DNA of 64,000 bases from Hondaea fermentalgiana. Taxonomy: Eukaryota > Sar > Bigyra > Thraustochytrida > Thraustochytriidae. The notes under the pieces are model-generated. The model ran no database searches. It was given only the letters and a program-made list of their open reading frames with translations, and was not told where the DNA came from. Positions within the stretch are counted from its first letter, which is position 1, and each line of letters begins with the position of its first letter. The position numbers and the translations under genes were made by a program. Below are positions 10,133 through 20,505 of this stretch, piece by piece. The DNA lies in NCBI GenBank assembly GCA_014084085.1, contig NPFB01000011.1:238602-302601 (forward strand). Direction: 5' to 3'.

Positions 10133-12433
10133 TTACTCGTCGATCTCCTTGTAGAGCTTCTCAATGATGTCCTCGTAGTGCTCCTTGGCTGCCGCACGCT
10201 TGATCTTCTGCGTGGCCGTAGTGATGCCCTCAACCTCCGTAAAAGGCGTGGTTTCAATGTGAAAAGCACGCACGCGCTCAAAACCCTTGAGACCCGCGGC
10301 GTCAGCCTGCTTGTCGAGCTCATCCTGGATGCGATCGTGGAGCTCCTTCGAGTCCTCCATCTGCAATCCAACCTCAGAGACGACGTCCGCGTCAGGGTGA
10401 ATGATGGCAACAAGGTTGGACTTTTCAGAGTCACCGTACACGAACATGGACTCGAGCAAATCGGCGCGGCAGTAAGCGTTCTCAACCTTTTCAGGCGCCA
10501 CGTACTCGCCTTGGGCGAGCTTGAAAAGATTCTTCTTGCGGTCAATAATCTTGAGCATTCCATCCTCGGTCCACATACCAATGTCGCCCGTCAGGCACCA
10601 GCCGTCCTTGGTGAGAGTCTCTTCCGTCTTCTCCTTCATCTTGTAGTAGCCCTTGAAGACGTTCGGGCCGCGGAAGCAGATCTCGCCCCGTCCCAGGCAC
10701 GGAACGCCATTGTGCTCCGTGTCGGTGGCCTTGTAACCCATGTCGTCGACGTTGGTGAGACGCACTTCGTTGCACGGCGCAGGAATGCCCACGTGGCCGC
10801 TGGACAGGTCTTCCGGGTGGGTAAGGGAAATCACGCATGAGCTCTCGGTCGATCCAAAGGCATTGAGCACGGGGATGCCCAGCATGCAGCGGAAAAAGTC
10901 GAGAACCTCGCCTGTAATGGGCGCTGATCCGACGGCAATAATGCGCGTGCGGTCGAGGCCAATCTTCTTCTTGAGCGCGTCGAAAACGACCCGGTCAAAG
11001 ACTTGATCCGAAAGCGGCTTCTTGGAGCGCGCAGTCACCTCGCCCTCGGAGCTGCTAAAGTCCACGCTGGGCTCCTGGTGCGACTTGGCGCGCAGTGCCT
11101 TTTCAAAGAGCCACTGTTGGAGACCTCCGGCGCGCTCCACGTCCTCGTCGCTGCCCCCAGCAATTTGCCGGATGATGCGGCCCGTGCGCAGGTCCTCGAC
11201 CTTGTCCTTGACAGTGCGCTGGAACAGCCACGAGGTCACGGTAGAGTCCTCGAGCAGGGCATTGAGCTTGTCGCGCGTCGTCACGCCGTGAAGGTTCTCC
11301 AATTTGGCCTGAAGGGCATTCTCAAAGATGACCTGCTTGGCGCCGCCCGTCTCCCGCACCTTGGACCAGATCGAGTCGTGCATCTTGTTGAGCAGACGGG
11401 GCACCGTGGGAAAGATGGTGGGCCGCAGGGCCTTGAGATCTGCCAAGATAGCCTTGGAGGAACCCCGGAAAAATCCCACGGAGGCGCCGCCGTACAGCAT
11501 GGCGTACATGAGTGCGCGCTCGAAAATATGCGCCAATGGCAAGTATGAAAGGTGAACGTCGTCTTCGTGCACATCGATACCAAAGCGGCGCAGACTGGCC
11601 ACAGCCGAGATGATGCTGCTGTGCGTAATGAGGACGCCCTTGGGAGTTCCCGTGGACCCGCTCGTGTAGCAGAGTACCGCGAGGTCGTCGCCGCTCGGGA
11701 GATCAAGCGGGCCTTCATGCGCCTCGCCAAGCTCCTCGACATCGGCAACCGTGTACACTTTGACCTCGGCGTCAGCGCCGATCTTGCGGAGCTCGTCAAG
11801 GCGGGCGTCGCCAAGGTCCTCATCGAGGAGAATGATGGTGCTGAGCTGCTTCATGACCTCCTCGGACTTGGACAGCGTGTCCTCGAGCTCGCTGCTCGTG
11901 CAGACAATGACCTCCATCTGGGTCTGGTCAATGATGTGCTCGACGGCCTCGGTGCCGAGTGTCGCGTACAGGGGCACGGGCACGATGCGCTGGGCCATGG
12001 CGCCGATCTCACACATGACGACGCCAGGGCGGTTTACTGCAAAGAAGCCAAGCAGCTTGTGGCCCTCGTCGTTGGCGTGGACCACGTCAAGGTGCACGAG
12101 GCCGTGCGAAAAGGCCATGGCGTGCTTGTGCACTTCATTGTAGGTCATGAACGAGAACGGCCCAGGTTCGCCATCCTCGCCAACTGGGCGGCTACCCAGG
12201 CATGGGCGGTCCCCGCGTTTATCGACCGAGCGTCGAAAAACCTCAAACAGCGTGCGCATCCCCTCGACAGAGAGCTCAGGCCCGAACGGCATCGCGCAGC
12301 GCCGGATTGGGCCCAGACCCAGGTCAGGCCGCCCAGAATCCAGCACCTCAACCGTCGCAAGGGGTTTGTCCTTCTTGGCTGCTGCTGCTGCCTTGGCGCC
12401 CGATCCGGCGCCATCCTTGCCTCCGCTGCCCAT
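10133..12433 (-). CDS. Long-chain acyl-CoA synthetase (AMP-binding)
   Basis: About 766 aa from the ATG at 12433 (MGSGGKDG); an upstream in-frame ATG at 12595 would add 54 low-complexity residues. It activates fatty acids to acyl-CoA through an acyl-adenylate. The AMP-binding P-loop YTSGSTGTPKGV is near residue 257, AFGSTE follows, and the fatty-acyl signature DGWCLTGDIG...DRKKNLFKLAQGEYVAPEKVE is near residue 611. The order matches eukaryotic ACSL proteins. Between the PTVPRLLNKM motif and the FDRVVFDALKKKIG segment lie about 115 residues, where I would expect roughly 40; the extra helical and Ser/acidic sequence is a lineage-specific insertion. No N-terminal membrane helix or clear targeting signal was seen. 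Confidence 0.93.
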   Translation of the reverse strand: MGSGGKDGAGSGAKAAAAAKKDKPLATVEVLDSGRPDLGLGPIRRCAMPFGPELSVEGMRTLFEVFRRSVDKRGDRPCLGSRPVGEDGEPGPFSFMTYNEVHKHAMAFSHGLVHLDVVHANDEGHKLLGFFAVNRPGVVMCEIGAMAQRIVPVPLYATLGTEAVEHIIDQTQMEVIVCTSSELEDTLSKSEEVMKQLSTIILLDEDLGDARLDELRKIGADAEVKVYTVADVEELGEAHEGPLDLPSGDDLAVLCYTSGSTGTPKGVLITHSSIISAVASLRRFGIDVHEDDVHLSYLPLAHIFERALMYAMLYGGASVGFFRGSSKAILADLKALRPTIFPTVPRLLNKMHDSIWSKVRETGGAKQVIFENALQAKLENLHGVTTRDKLNALLEDSTVTSWLFQRTVKDKVEDLRTGRIIRQIAGGSDEDVERAGGLQQWLFEKALRAKSHQEPSVDFSSSEGEVTARSKKPLSDQVFDRVVFDALKKKIGLDRTRIIAVGSAPITGEVLDFFRCMLGIPVLNAFGSTESSCVISLTHPEDLSSGHVGIPAPCNEVRLTNVDDMGYKATDTEHNGVPCLGRGEICFRGPNVFKGYYKMKEKTEETLTKDGWCLTGDIGMWTEDGMLKIIDRKKNLFKLAQGEYVAPEKVENAYCRADLLESMFVYGDSEKSNLVAIIHPDADVVSEVGLQMEDSKELHDRIQDELDKQADAAGLKGFERVRAFHIETTPFTEVEGITTATQKIKRAAAKEHYEDIIEKLYKEIDE

Positions 12434-13566
12434 CGCGCGCTCCCGGTCGTCCCGATCTCCGACGATACCTCGATCCTTGCCCTCTGCCGCGGTCTTCTCG
12501 GCCTGCCCAAGGGACGTAGTACGCGCTCGCGATCTGCTTCTCGAGTTCGGGCTTTGCCGGCCCAGCCTCATCTCATCCCCTTGAAGCCATGGCATGCTGC
12601 CGGAGCGGCGCTCAGCTCAGCTCTGCTCAGCTCTTCTTTAGCTCGAGTTGCCCAGTACAGCATATTTGGACCAGCCCCTCCCCGCTTCCCTCTCCATCCT
12701 GCTCTCGGTGAGGCTCTCGGCCTCCCCTTCATCGGCCTCCGCCGTCAGCGTTCTGCGGTCGAACTTGAAGCTCTCGGCGTCGAGGTCGGCGCCGAGCGTT
12801 CCCGTTCTGTACAGAACGGCATCGTGTTTTGCTGCTGCCGCTCCTTGCAGTTGCTGTGCCAGGCAGAAGAAGAGGAAGTCCGAGCTCGAGAACAACTGAG
12901 ACGAGCGGGCCGTGCCGGCCTCGTGCAGCCGCAGCAGGCTGTAGCAGTAGCAAGCGCAGCAGTGGCAGTGCATGGAAGATGGTCCAAAGGCTGGCTGGCG
13001 CGGAGGAGGCTGTAGAGGTGCGTCCGCATCGCTGATGTCGAGGACTGATGTTGGAGCTCCAGCCGCAGCTGCCTAGCTTAGGTTTATAGCTGGCTGCACA
13101 GCGACCCGACCCGCCGCTAGGGGCGCGAGGAGACCAAGCTCCGGTGCGCCGCGCACAAGGTGGAGACGCATGCGCTGCGGTCTGAGCGGAGAGCTTGCGC
13201 AGCCCCGCCAGGCGACGGTCGATGGCCGATGGTCGAGATCGACCTGCTTTGTTTGCTAACCAAGAATGCTTGCGCTGTCGCGTGGTGTGGTGTGGCTGTC
13301 AGCCCTGCGAGACGCCAAGCTTCGCGAGCGGGCACTGGCGGCAATCGCGAGGGGAACGTGGCCCGCCGCGCAGCGAGGGGCTCGAGCCTGGGGAAAGGGG
13401 ACCGTATGTCGAGGCGAGCGGCGGATAAGAAGAAGAGTTTGTCCGCAGCCGGACGGGCGCGAGACGACGACGGCCTCCGTCTCAAGTCGATTGATTGGCG
13501 GCCAAGAGACTCGCACGGCCGCCGCTCGCAGTTGCGCGGGTCACGCTGACAGCGACGGAAAGGGCC
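12434..13566. promoter_or_regulatory. Divergent intergenic region between ACSL and the RluA-like gene
   Basis: 1.1 kb from which the ACSL gene (leftward) and the pseudouridine synthase gene (rightward) are read, so both promoters must lie here. The sequence is mixed, with imperfect CAGCTCAG repeats near 12610-12630. I found no recognisable core-promoter element and no further gene. Confidence 0.4.
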
Positions 13567-14523
13567 ATGCAGAGATGGACGCGACGATCTAGAGCACCTT
13601 TATGGAGGGCCAGAAGCTGGTTTGCGGACGAAAAGACGCACTTTTCCACGACTTCTACGAACAAAGGGCGCAAACACTCGCGAGGTGACGACGACTGCAG
13701 ATTGCAGCCGCGATGCAAGGCCTGCACGCTTGAGCGAGCAGGGCTCAGACTCGATGGCAAAGCCGACGACCATGATCACAATGGAAGCTTGTGGATTGGC
13801 CCCCGCGATGGCAGCTCAAATACAGCTGTTGCGCTGCATGAGGCTTGGCAGAAACCGGCGCGCCCTCCCATCGATGTCTCCGTCCCTCCCGGCCTCGACA
13901 TCATGTACGAAAACGAAGAGCTTGTGGTGATCAACAAGCCCTCTGGCCTCCTCTCGGCCCCTGGTCGAGGACCAGACAAAACGGACTCGGTGGTAACACG
14001 CGCGCAAGCAATTCTCGGCAAAGCTTTTCTCGTACATCGGCTCGATCAGGCCACAAGTGGATTGCTCGTGCTTGCACGAACCAAGGTTGTCGAGAAAGAG
14101 CTTTTCGCTTGCTTTCGCGAACGAAATGTGGGCAAAGCGTACATTGCCCGCGTTAAAGGCACACTGTTGCGCTCCCAAGGGATCATCGAGCTGCCTCTTC
14201 TCAATGATTGGTTGTATCGGCCTTTGCAAAAGGTCTGCTTTGAAATGGGTAAGCCGAGCAAGACACGTTTTCGCGTTTTGCACGCTGGCGACAAGACTTC
14301 AACGTTGCGTCTGGAACCCGTGACGGGCCGCTCCCATCAGCTGCGAGTACATCTCGCCGCGCTCGGCCACCCCATTATTGGCGATGACCTCTACAACGAA
14401 GATTTTGACCCTGATGCCGGCGAAAATCTCCACTTGCATGCCACAGAATTGCATCTTGGTGGCCGCTTTTCCAGCTCCATCTCGCTCACCTGTCCACCGC
14501 CCTTTTCCCTTCGAGGCAATTAA
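13567..14523 (+). CDS. RluA-type RNA pseudouridine synthase, probably mitochondrial
   Basis: About 318 aa from the ATG at 13567. I chose this over the ATG at 13495 because the resulting N-terminus (MQRWTRRSRAPLWRARSWF) is rich in Arg and aromatic residues with no early acid, as in a mitochondrial presequence. The catalytic motif HRLDQATSGLLVLA places the essential Asp near residue 159. LPLLNDW, RPLQKVCFEMGKPSKT and VTGRSHQLRVHLAALGHPIIGDDLY follow in the order and wording of bacterial RluA, which modifies 23S rRNA and a tRNA. There is no S4 domain. The likeness to bacterial RluA suggests organellar or transferred bacterial origin. Target RNA cannot be read from sequence. Confidence 0.9.
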   Translation: MQRWTRRSRAPLWRARSWFADEKTHFSTTSTNKGRKHSRGDDDCRLQPRCKACTLERAGLRLDGKADDHDHNGSLWIGPRDGSSNTAVALHEAWQKPARPPIDVSVPPGLDIMYENEELVVINKPSGLLSAPGRGPDKTDSVVTRAQAILGKAFLVHRLDQATSGLLVLARTKVVEKELFACFRERNVGKAYIARVKGTLLRSQGIIELPLLNDWLYRPLQKVCFEMGKPSKTRFRVLHAGDKTSTLRLEPVTGRSHQLRVHLAALGHPIIGDDLYNEDFDPDAGENLHLHATELHLGGRFSSSISLTCPPPFSLRGN

Positions 14524-14921
14524 TCTTGTGTGCGGCAGTCCAATCCCAATGATTGGATTCGGCAGGCCAAGACAGGGAGAAGAATGAGAAGGCACATTGT
14601 CGGCAAGTGGCACCTCCCCAACCTTTGTACATACATTTTGTGCTCCAATGATGGTTGGCCTGTTACTTAAAGAGATCGCATGTAGACAGACACAGGCTTT
14701 TTGAAATTGCCTTGCATGGCGATGATTGAGGCCAGCCTAACTTATGCAAAATGAATATTGACAAGGACGCCTTCTTCGCGTACATCACAGCGCCAAGGTT
14801 ACTTACCGCGACGTTGTTCAGCGCAGCGTTGGCATAAGGGGAATCTGCGGTCAAACTTTGAAAAGAAAACAGCGAGGCAGAAACTTAACAATCTTTTTTC
14901 ATTCTTCTTCCTTCTTCGTTT
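14524..14921. other. Convergent 3' region of the RluA-like and SSRP1 genes
   Basis: About 400 nt, less GC-rich than its neighbours, holding the 3' ends of two converging transcripts. No gene or repeat seen. Confidence 0.5.
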
Positions 14922-17573
14922 CTAGCTCTCCTTTTTGACATCGGCGGTCTTTTGTTTCTTGGTTTTCTTCTTTGCAGCATCGTCATCCGAGTCGGAGCCC
15001 GAGTCATCACTTGAGTCAGATCCCGAGCCCGAGCCCGAGCTAGAACCAGAACCAGAGCCAGAGCCAGACGAAGATGATGAGTCTGAGACTTCGGCATCAT
15101 CCTCCTTCTTGACTTTTGCGTCCTTTTTCTTGGGCTTCTTTTCAGTCGTACTCTTGGCTTCCTTTTTGACGGCTCCATCAGCCGTGCCCTCTTCCTTTTT
15201 CTTGGCTTCGTAAGCTTTCATGTCTTGCGCGTACTTTTCCTTTAGCTTAGCGGCCTCTTCCTCGTAGGGAACTTTGTCCTCGTCAGAGAGCGCCTTCCAC
15301 TTCTCGGAGAGCTCTGCAAAAGAATACTTCACATCTCCCTTGGCCTGCTCGCGAATATGCGCGCTGTAAAGCTGGTAACTATTCGAAGGTTTCTTGGGCG
15401 CGTTGGGGTCGCGCTCCTTCTTGGTCTTCTTTTTCCTCTTTTTGGCACCCTTTTCATCGTCGCCGCCATCGTCATCGTCGACAATCTCCATGCCCTTGCT
15501 ATCATAACCGGATGGTGGCTTGTAGTCGGCCATTTCTTGCTCGAAGCGTTCCTTGTCCTTCTTCGCAAGACGAGTGAACTTCTCCTTGTCTTCATCAGAG
15601 ATGGCCTTCCACTTGGAGGCGATCTCGGCCATATCAATGCCACTCTGCTCGGCTCGCTGCGCATCGCTAAAATGCATGTAGGCTGTCTTGGCGCGGGCTG
15701 GCGCGTTCGGGTCGCGCTTCTTCTTGGTCTTCTTTTGCTTCTTGGTCTTTTTCTTATCGTCGTTGTCACCGTCGTCATCATCGTCACCGCCGCCGCCCTC
15801 CGAGGACCTGCGCTTGCGTTTGGCTTCCTTCTCCTTCTTCTTGGCGCGCTCCTTTCTGCGTTTGCGCTTACCGCTGGGGTCGGCATCATCATCATCATCG
15901 CCGTCAGCATCATCCTTGAGCGCCCCACCCGTGAGGCCATCGTCAGAGGCAAGACTGACATCCGAGTCATCCGAGTCCGAGTCCGAGGCGTGCTGCTCAT
16001 CGTCGCTCTGAAAGTCCTCGTCCTCTGAAGCAGATTCATCGGCGCCGAGTTGGGCCATAATGTTCGGCTCATTGGCACCCTCCTCCGCATCGGCGGCGGC
16101 GGCCTTGGGATCCTTGATGCGGATGTTCTTGTTGTTGAGAAAGTTATATAGGGGGGCGTAGTCACGCTTGTCAATGTGATTGAACGTGTACGTCTGTGGC
16201 TGCGCGCCGGCCACGGACCGCAATGTCACAAACAAGTCGAACCCACGAGTCACCGCCCCGGCTCCCGAATTGCCCGTGCGCTGAAAGTCGATGACGTCAA
16301 TGTCCTCGTAGCGAAAGTACGTTGCGGGCTTGTGAATGAAGAAGAAGGCGCGCTGCAGCGGAAAGAGAAGACCATTCGATGTTCCGAGCGAGCACTTAAC
16401 ACACTTGGCCTCGGTAGAAGAGGTGAAGTTGCCTGGAACGAAACACTTTTTCCCCGCAAGGTACTTGAAGATCTTGGCTACAATATCGGGCAGGTTGCCC
16501 GACATAATCTCCTGCAGGTTGTTATCATACTTTTCCTTGAGCTCCTCCTTTGTCATGTTGAGATGAATCTCCTCGTCACGGCGCTCGAGCTGCATTACCA
16601 GGTGGCGATGCCGCACCTTACCCTGGGTCAAAGGGTCCGAGAGGGAAATCACAAAACAATCCGACTGACCCTCAGGTCGCGGCAGCAGGAACATGCGCGT
16701 GATGTGCTTGTACATGACCGTGTAGCTGTAGGTGCGACCGGTCATGCGGAAGAACTTGGTGTGCATCTCCACCTCGTAGCGTCCACGAGGGCTCAAGAAA
16801 GTGCCAATTTCCTCGGGGAATCGGCAGATGAAGTCGCCCGCCGACGTGCGCTGGATGCCAGAGGCCGAGACAATCTCCTGCTGCAGAGCCTCGCTCAGGT
16901 CCTCTTCGTGCTCGCCAGGTGGAACGTACAGCTTCATTTCGATGAGCACTTCATCTTCACGTTGCCCTGTGTCGTCCACGTCGAACTGGAGTTCCACCTC
17001 ATTCTTGGACGGCGCGGCGCACTGTGAAAGGGTCTGCAACGGGATGTCGAGAGCAATGCGCCCATTGTACTTGAGCGCGATTGCCTTGCGAGTGGAGTCG
17101 ACGTTCAGCTCGCCGGCATTAATGCCTGCAGCGCTGAGCTTTTGCTTCGGGAGCTCCTTGACGCCGTAGTGCTCGGCAAAGACGTGCTGGAAGGTGTCGT
17201 AGTCACCGCGTTTGAAGCCGTCAAAGCGCTCATACGCAGGTTTCTCGGCAGCCTTCTTCTTGGCAACAGCCGCATCGTCTTTGCCTTCCTCGTCCTTTTT
17301 GGCGTCGACCTCGTTCTCATCGTCGTCGTCGTCGTCATCGTCGTCGTCGCCACCACTCTCGCGGCCCATAAACACCTGGAGCGTCGCGTTTCGTCCACAG
17401 ACGGTCCAGTTCGCGTCGGCGATATCGGCGGGCTTGATGACAATGGTTTTCGCTGACGCGTCGCCAGAGCTCGGTCGCCAAAGGAGCCCTTCATAGCTCA
17501 GCACAAAGTGCCCATTCTCGCGAGAGTTGGTCGTGTTCACCACGTTGCTGTACTGGTGGCGCTCTCCGGCCAT
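14922..17573 (-). CDS. SSRP1: FACT complex subunit SSRP1/Pob3 with two C-terminal HMG boxes
   Basis: 883 aa, intronless. FACT moves histones aside for polymerases in the nucleus. The N-terminal POB3-like domain begins near residue 5 and is interrupted near residues 73-90 by a run of aspartates and a Lys/Ala-rich stretch. The SSRP1 structure-specific-recognition domain and tandem PH-like Rtt106-type region follow (for example FLLPRPEGQSDCFVISL and RAFFFIHKPATYFRYEDI). A long acidic stretch comes next, then two HMG boxes, each beginning RDPNAP, near residues 619-690 and 719-785. The C-terminus is a Ser/Gly/Asp repeat ending in basic clusters. Animal SSRP1 has one HMG box and yeast Pob3 none, so the pair is notable. 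Expected partner is Spt16, not in this window. Confidence 0.95.
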   Translation of the reverse strand: MAGERHQYSNVVNTTNSRENGHFVLSYEGLLWRPSSGDASAKTIVIKPADIADANWTVCGRNATLQVFMGRESGGDDDDDDDDDDENEVDAKKDEEGKDDAAVAKKKAAEKPAYERFDGFKRGDYDTFQHVFAEHYGVKELPKQKLSAAGINAGELNVDSTRKAIALKYNGRIALDIPLQTLSQCAAPSKNEVELQFDVDDTGQREDEVLIEMKLYVPPGEHEEDLSEALQQEIVSASGIQRTSAGDFICRFPEEIGTFLSPRGRYEVEMHTKFFRMTGRTYSYTVMYKHITRMFLLPRPEGQSDCFVISLSDPLTQGKVRHRHLVMQLERRDEEIHLNMTKEELKEKYDNNLQEIMSGNLPDIVAKIFKYLAGKKCFVPGNFTSSTEAKCVKCSLGTSNGLLFPLQRAFFFIHKPATYFRYEDIDVIDFQRTGNSGAGAVTRGFDLFVTLRSVAGAQPQTYTFNHIDKRDYAPLYNFLNNKNIRIKDPKAAAADAEEGANEPNIMAQLGADESASEDEDFQSDDEQHASDSDSDDSDVSLASDDGLTGGALKDDADGDDDDDADPSGKRKRRKERAKKKEKEAKRKRRSSEGGGGDDDDDGDNDDKKKTKKQKKTKKKRDPNAPARAKTAYMHFSDAQRAEQSGIDMAEIASKWKAISDEDKEKFTRLAKKDKERFEQEMADYKPPSGYDSKGMEIVDDDDGGDDEKGAKKRKKKTKKERDPNAPKKPSNSYQLYSAHIREQAKGDVKYSFAELSEKWKALSDEDKVPYEEEAAKLKEKYAQDMKAYEAKKKEEGTADGAVKKEAKSTTEKKPKKKDAKVKKEDDAEVSDSSSSSGSGSGSGSSSGSGSGSDSSDDSGSDSDDDAAKKKTKKQKTADVKKES

Positions 17574-20505
17574 GGTGCTTGTTCACGCGGACAGGCAGGC
17601 AGGCAGACAGATAGACAGACCGACAGAGACAGACACGGCGTTGAATTAAGGAAGCAATCAACCGATCGAGTGATGGAGAAGCGCGTCCGCTTGATCTCGA
17701 TTTCGCCACGCTCGCAGCTCTCGCGCGGGTGGTTAGTAGACGAGCAGGTGCTCGCTCAAATGAAATGCACGAACGAACGAACGAACGACCGCCCGGCGCC
17801 GAGGCGCTCGTGCCGAAGGCAGAGGTCGAGCGCGCGCTGCGTCTGCGCTCCCTGGCCGGTAAGCGGACGCCCTCCCTCCCGCGCCTCTTTCTCTCGCGCG
17901 CGCGCGCAGGCTCGCGCCGCGGCGTCGCGTCCAAGCCTCGCGCTCTCTGCTCTGGCTGGCTGCCCGCGGATTTGAATTTGGCTTCTCGCCGCTTTGCGCC
18001 ACTTCGCCGGCCCCTTTCTCTACTTGCGGGGCGCATTCTCGACTTGCGCGCCGCCGATAGCCCACTCGCCCGCGCTGGATCGACGGCCTAACCACCGCTG
18101 CTGCATTTGCGCCCCGCCAATGCCGACTTGCAAGCGCGCCGACACAGTCGACTATTTGGACGCACAAGTCGCCCTGGTCGCAGGCACGGTGGTTAGACAC
18201 CGCGGCCGCGTCGCGGCGCGCGGACGAGGCCTAACGGTGACGCAAAATGCGTTGCGCACCTTGAGATCATGATGAGAGTGTCACAGGCAGCGCGTGAGGG
18301 GGTGGGTGGCCGGGCATGCAGGAGAGTGCCCCGCCTTGTTGAGATCTGGCTTGTTTGCTGGAGAGTCTCTGCTTTGCTTCTCCTGGCCTTGGTATGAAGT
18401 CGCAGTTCTTCGAATGTTGTGTCTGCTTGCTGCTGCTGCCAGCAGCAGCGGCGATGACATCTTCGCGAGAGTCACGAAGCAAACTCTGCCTGCGAATTGT
18501 CCCGGGCACGCATGCCATTGGCACGCGCCCTTAAACAGTATAAAGGAAAAAATGCTGGCCAAAGGAAGGAAGATTTAGGCAGTAGATGGATAGGCGGGCA
18601 GGTGTCCGTCCATTCGCCTGCCAGCTCGATTGACTGGCTGGTGCTGATCTCCAAGAAAGCAACGCAAGCAATAATACTGCTATTGTTTCAGCCAGGATTG
18701 CTTGCTCCTCGCGGAAGTGGGCCACCAATCAGACGATTCGTCAACAAGCGTCCCTGAGCTAGCCACCAGCATCATGACGTCGGCAAGGACGCAAGCAGCT
18801 TGCATACTGCGTGCGACCCACTGCCACTGGCCGTGGCCTACGTCGTCGACTTGGATCATGGGGAAAACGTGCATTTGCGTCCGCGACATCCATTTTCTTT
18901 TGCTTCAGGCAGCGAAACACTGTGCATTCGTGGCCCAGATGAATGCCTTTTCTCCTGGTAGATTAACGAGGTACTGTGCTTTCGAACTTCTTCCTTCTTC
19001 CTTCACTTTCTCTGTTGCGGTTGGCCATCGGGTGGACGGCTGGCTGGCTGGCCAGGTGGTTGGCTTCCGAGGGCTGCAGCCGCACCGCGAATATAGAAAT
19101 GGGAAGCCGCTTTTCCATTTCTGGCGCCAGCCACGCCAGAAATCCAATCTGCCAGACAAAGGAAACCAAACCAAACTTGCCGTCCGCAGGCGCAAACAAC
19201 GGCGTCGCTAACACAGATGATGGTGACCGCCAATGATCCGCGCTCGAGCGACAGCGACACGTCCCTGCAGTGGCCGGGGCGGCACGTGCATGCGCGCTCT
19301 CTTCTGTGACTTGCGCTCCCCCAGTCACGCCTGAGCCGCGCACGCGCCGACATACGCTTGCCTTCCCACAGCCACGTCCCGCCCGCCCTTTCCCGCCTAG
19401 ATCAAGCCTCCGCAGCAGGACCTCTCTGCGGGGGCGGCCCGTGCATCGCCCCCAGCACCGCAATCCGTCTGCGTCCCCTTCACGGCCACCAGCTCGCGCC
19501 GCAAGACGACACAGCGCCGCGTCCCCGCCGGCCAGACGCGGCTGCCGCGCGCTTCGCCGCCAGTGGCCGGCCGCGAGGCGACCGCCTGCAGAGGCCGCCG
19601 CTCGCAGGCGCCGACGAAACCGTCAAGCTCTTTTACTTTTACTTGCTCTCTGCCATCGATCATTCGGTGGACATGGTGGCTGGTCGAGGGAGAAGAAGCC
19701 AGTTGGCCGGTCAGCCAACCACGAATTTTCGAAGTTGTGACGTTCGTTACGAGTCGTTCTGGGGCCGCCCGGATCACGACGGAGCCGGAGCTGCCGCCCC
19801 ACCCCGATCGAGCTCGAACTTCACGCGTGCCGCCTCGGGCCGGAGACGCCGCGCCGGCGTGCTGCAGCTAGGTGCGAGTGCCGCTGCCTGCATGAGGGAG
19901 TGATCTTGGGAAAACGCGTGTCGCGACGCACGGGCCGCGAATCGTTGAAGAATGATACATGCTCGAGGGACCGAAGGGGACGCGCGCCCGTTCAGAATTA
20001 ATCTCACTTGTTTTCTTCGGAACAATGTGGCGACATGTTCCGAACTCCTGCAAAAGGTTCTGTCTGAAGTATCGACTGCATGGGACATTGGGTGCGTCGG
20101 CGAGGGATCGATCGATTTGAGTGGCTGTGGTCTGCAGCTGCAGCTGCAGCTGCTGCTTCTGCTGCTGCACGCAACGGTAGCTACCCCCCTACCTGGAAGA
20201 AGGCACGCGCGCAGCCATGCTTGAGGACGAGAAATGAAAGGGAGAGATGCACGCCGCCAAAGCCCCGGCCTAACCCACGCTTGCATTCTCAATCTCTGCT
20301 TCTGTCTCTTTGTTCCCATTGCTCTGGCTTGAAATTGATCGAAGGAGGCCATTTGGCTGCTGCCAAGCAAGGGAGCAGCAAATCCAATTCTCGCGCTCGA
20401 GGCGCTCAGCAAACCTGAAACCTGGAAATCCCTGACGCGACCGAACGGAGCAATCCGCAAGCCGGGAAAGGGGAGGCTGCTCCAAGCGAATCGTAAGCAA
20501 GAACA
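17574..20505. promoter_or_regulatory. Divergent 2.9-kb intergenic region between SSRP1 and the first FRO-like gene
   Basis: No protein with recognisable features was found on either strand. Directly before the SSRP1 ATG lies a run of CAGG/CAGA-type tetramers (about 17588-17636). Other content is mixed GC-rich and moderate sequence with short CTGG repeats near 19040 and a CAGCTG-rich tract near 20135-20170. Promoters for both flanking genes should be here. A small spliced gene or RNA gene cannot be excluded by eye. Confidence 0.4.

Noticed and set aside
10050..10133. ACSL extended by splicing at GTAAAC over its stop codon
   Set aside because: Joining the donor at the stop to the acceptor near 10045 puts the downstream stretch in the wrong frame and soon meets a stop.
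15890..15912. Trinucleotide GAT/GTC runs as microsatellites in SSRP1 and PDE
   Set aside because: They encode acidic Asp/Glu runs in frame and need no separate annotation.
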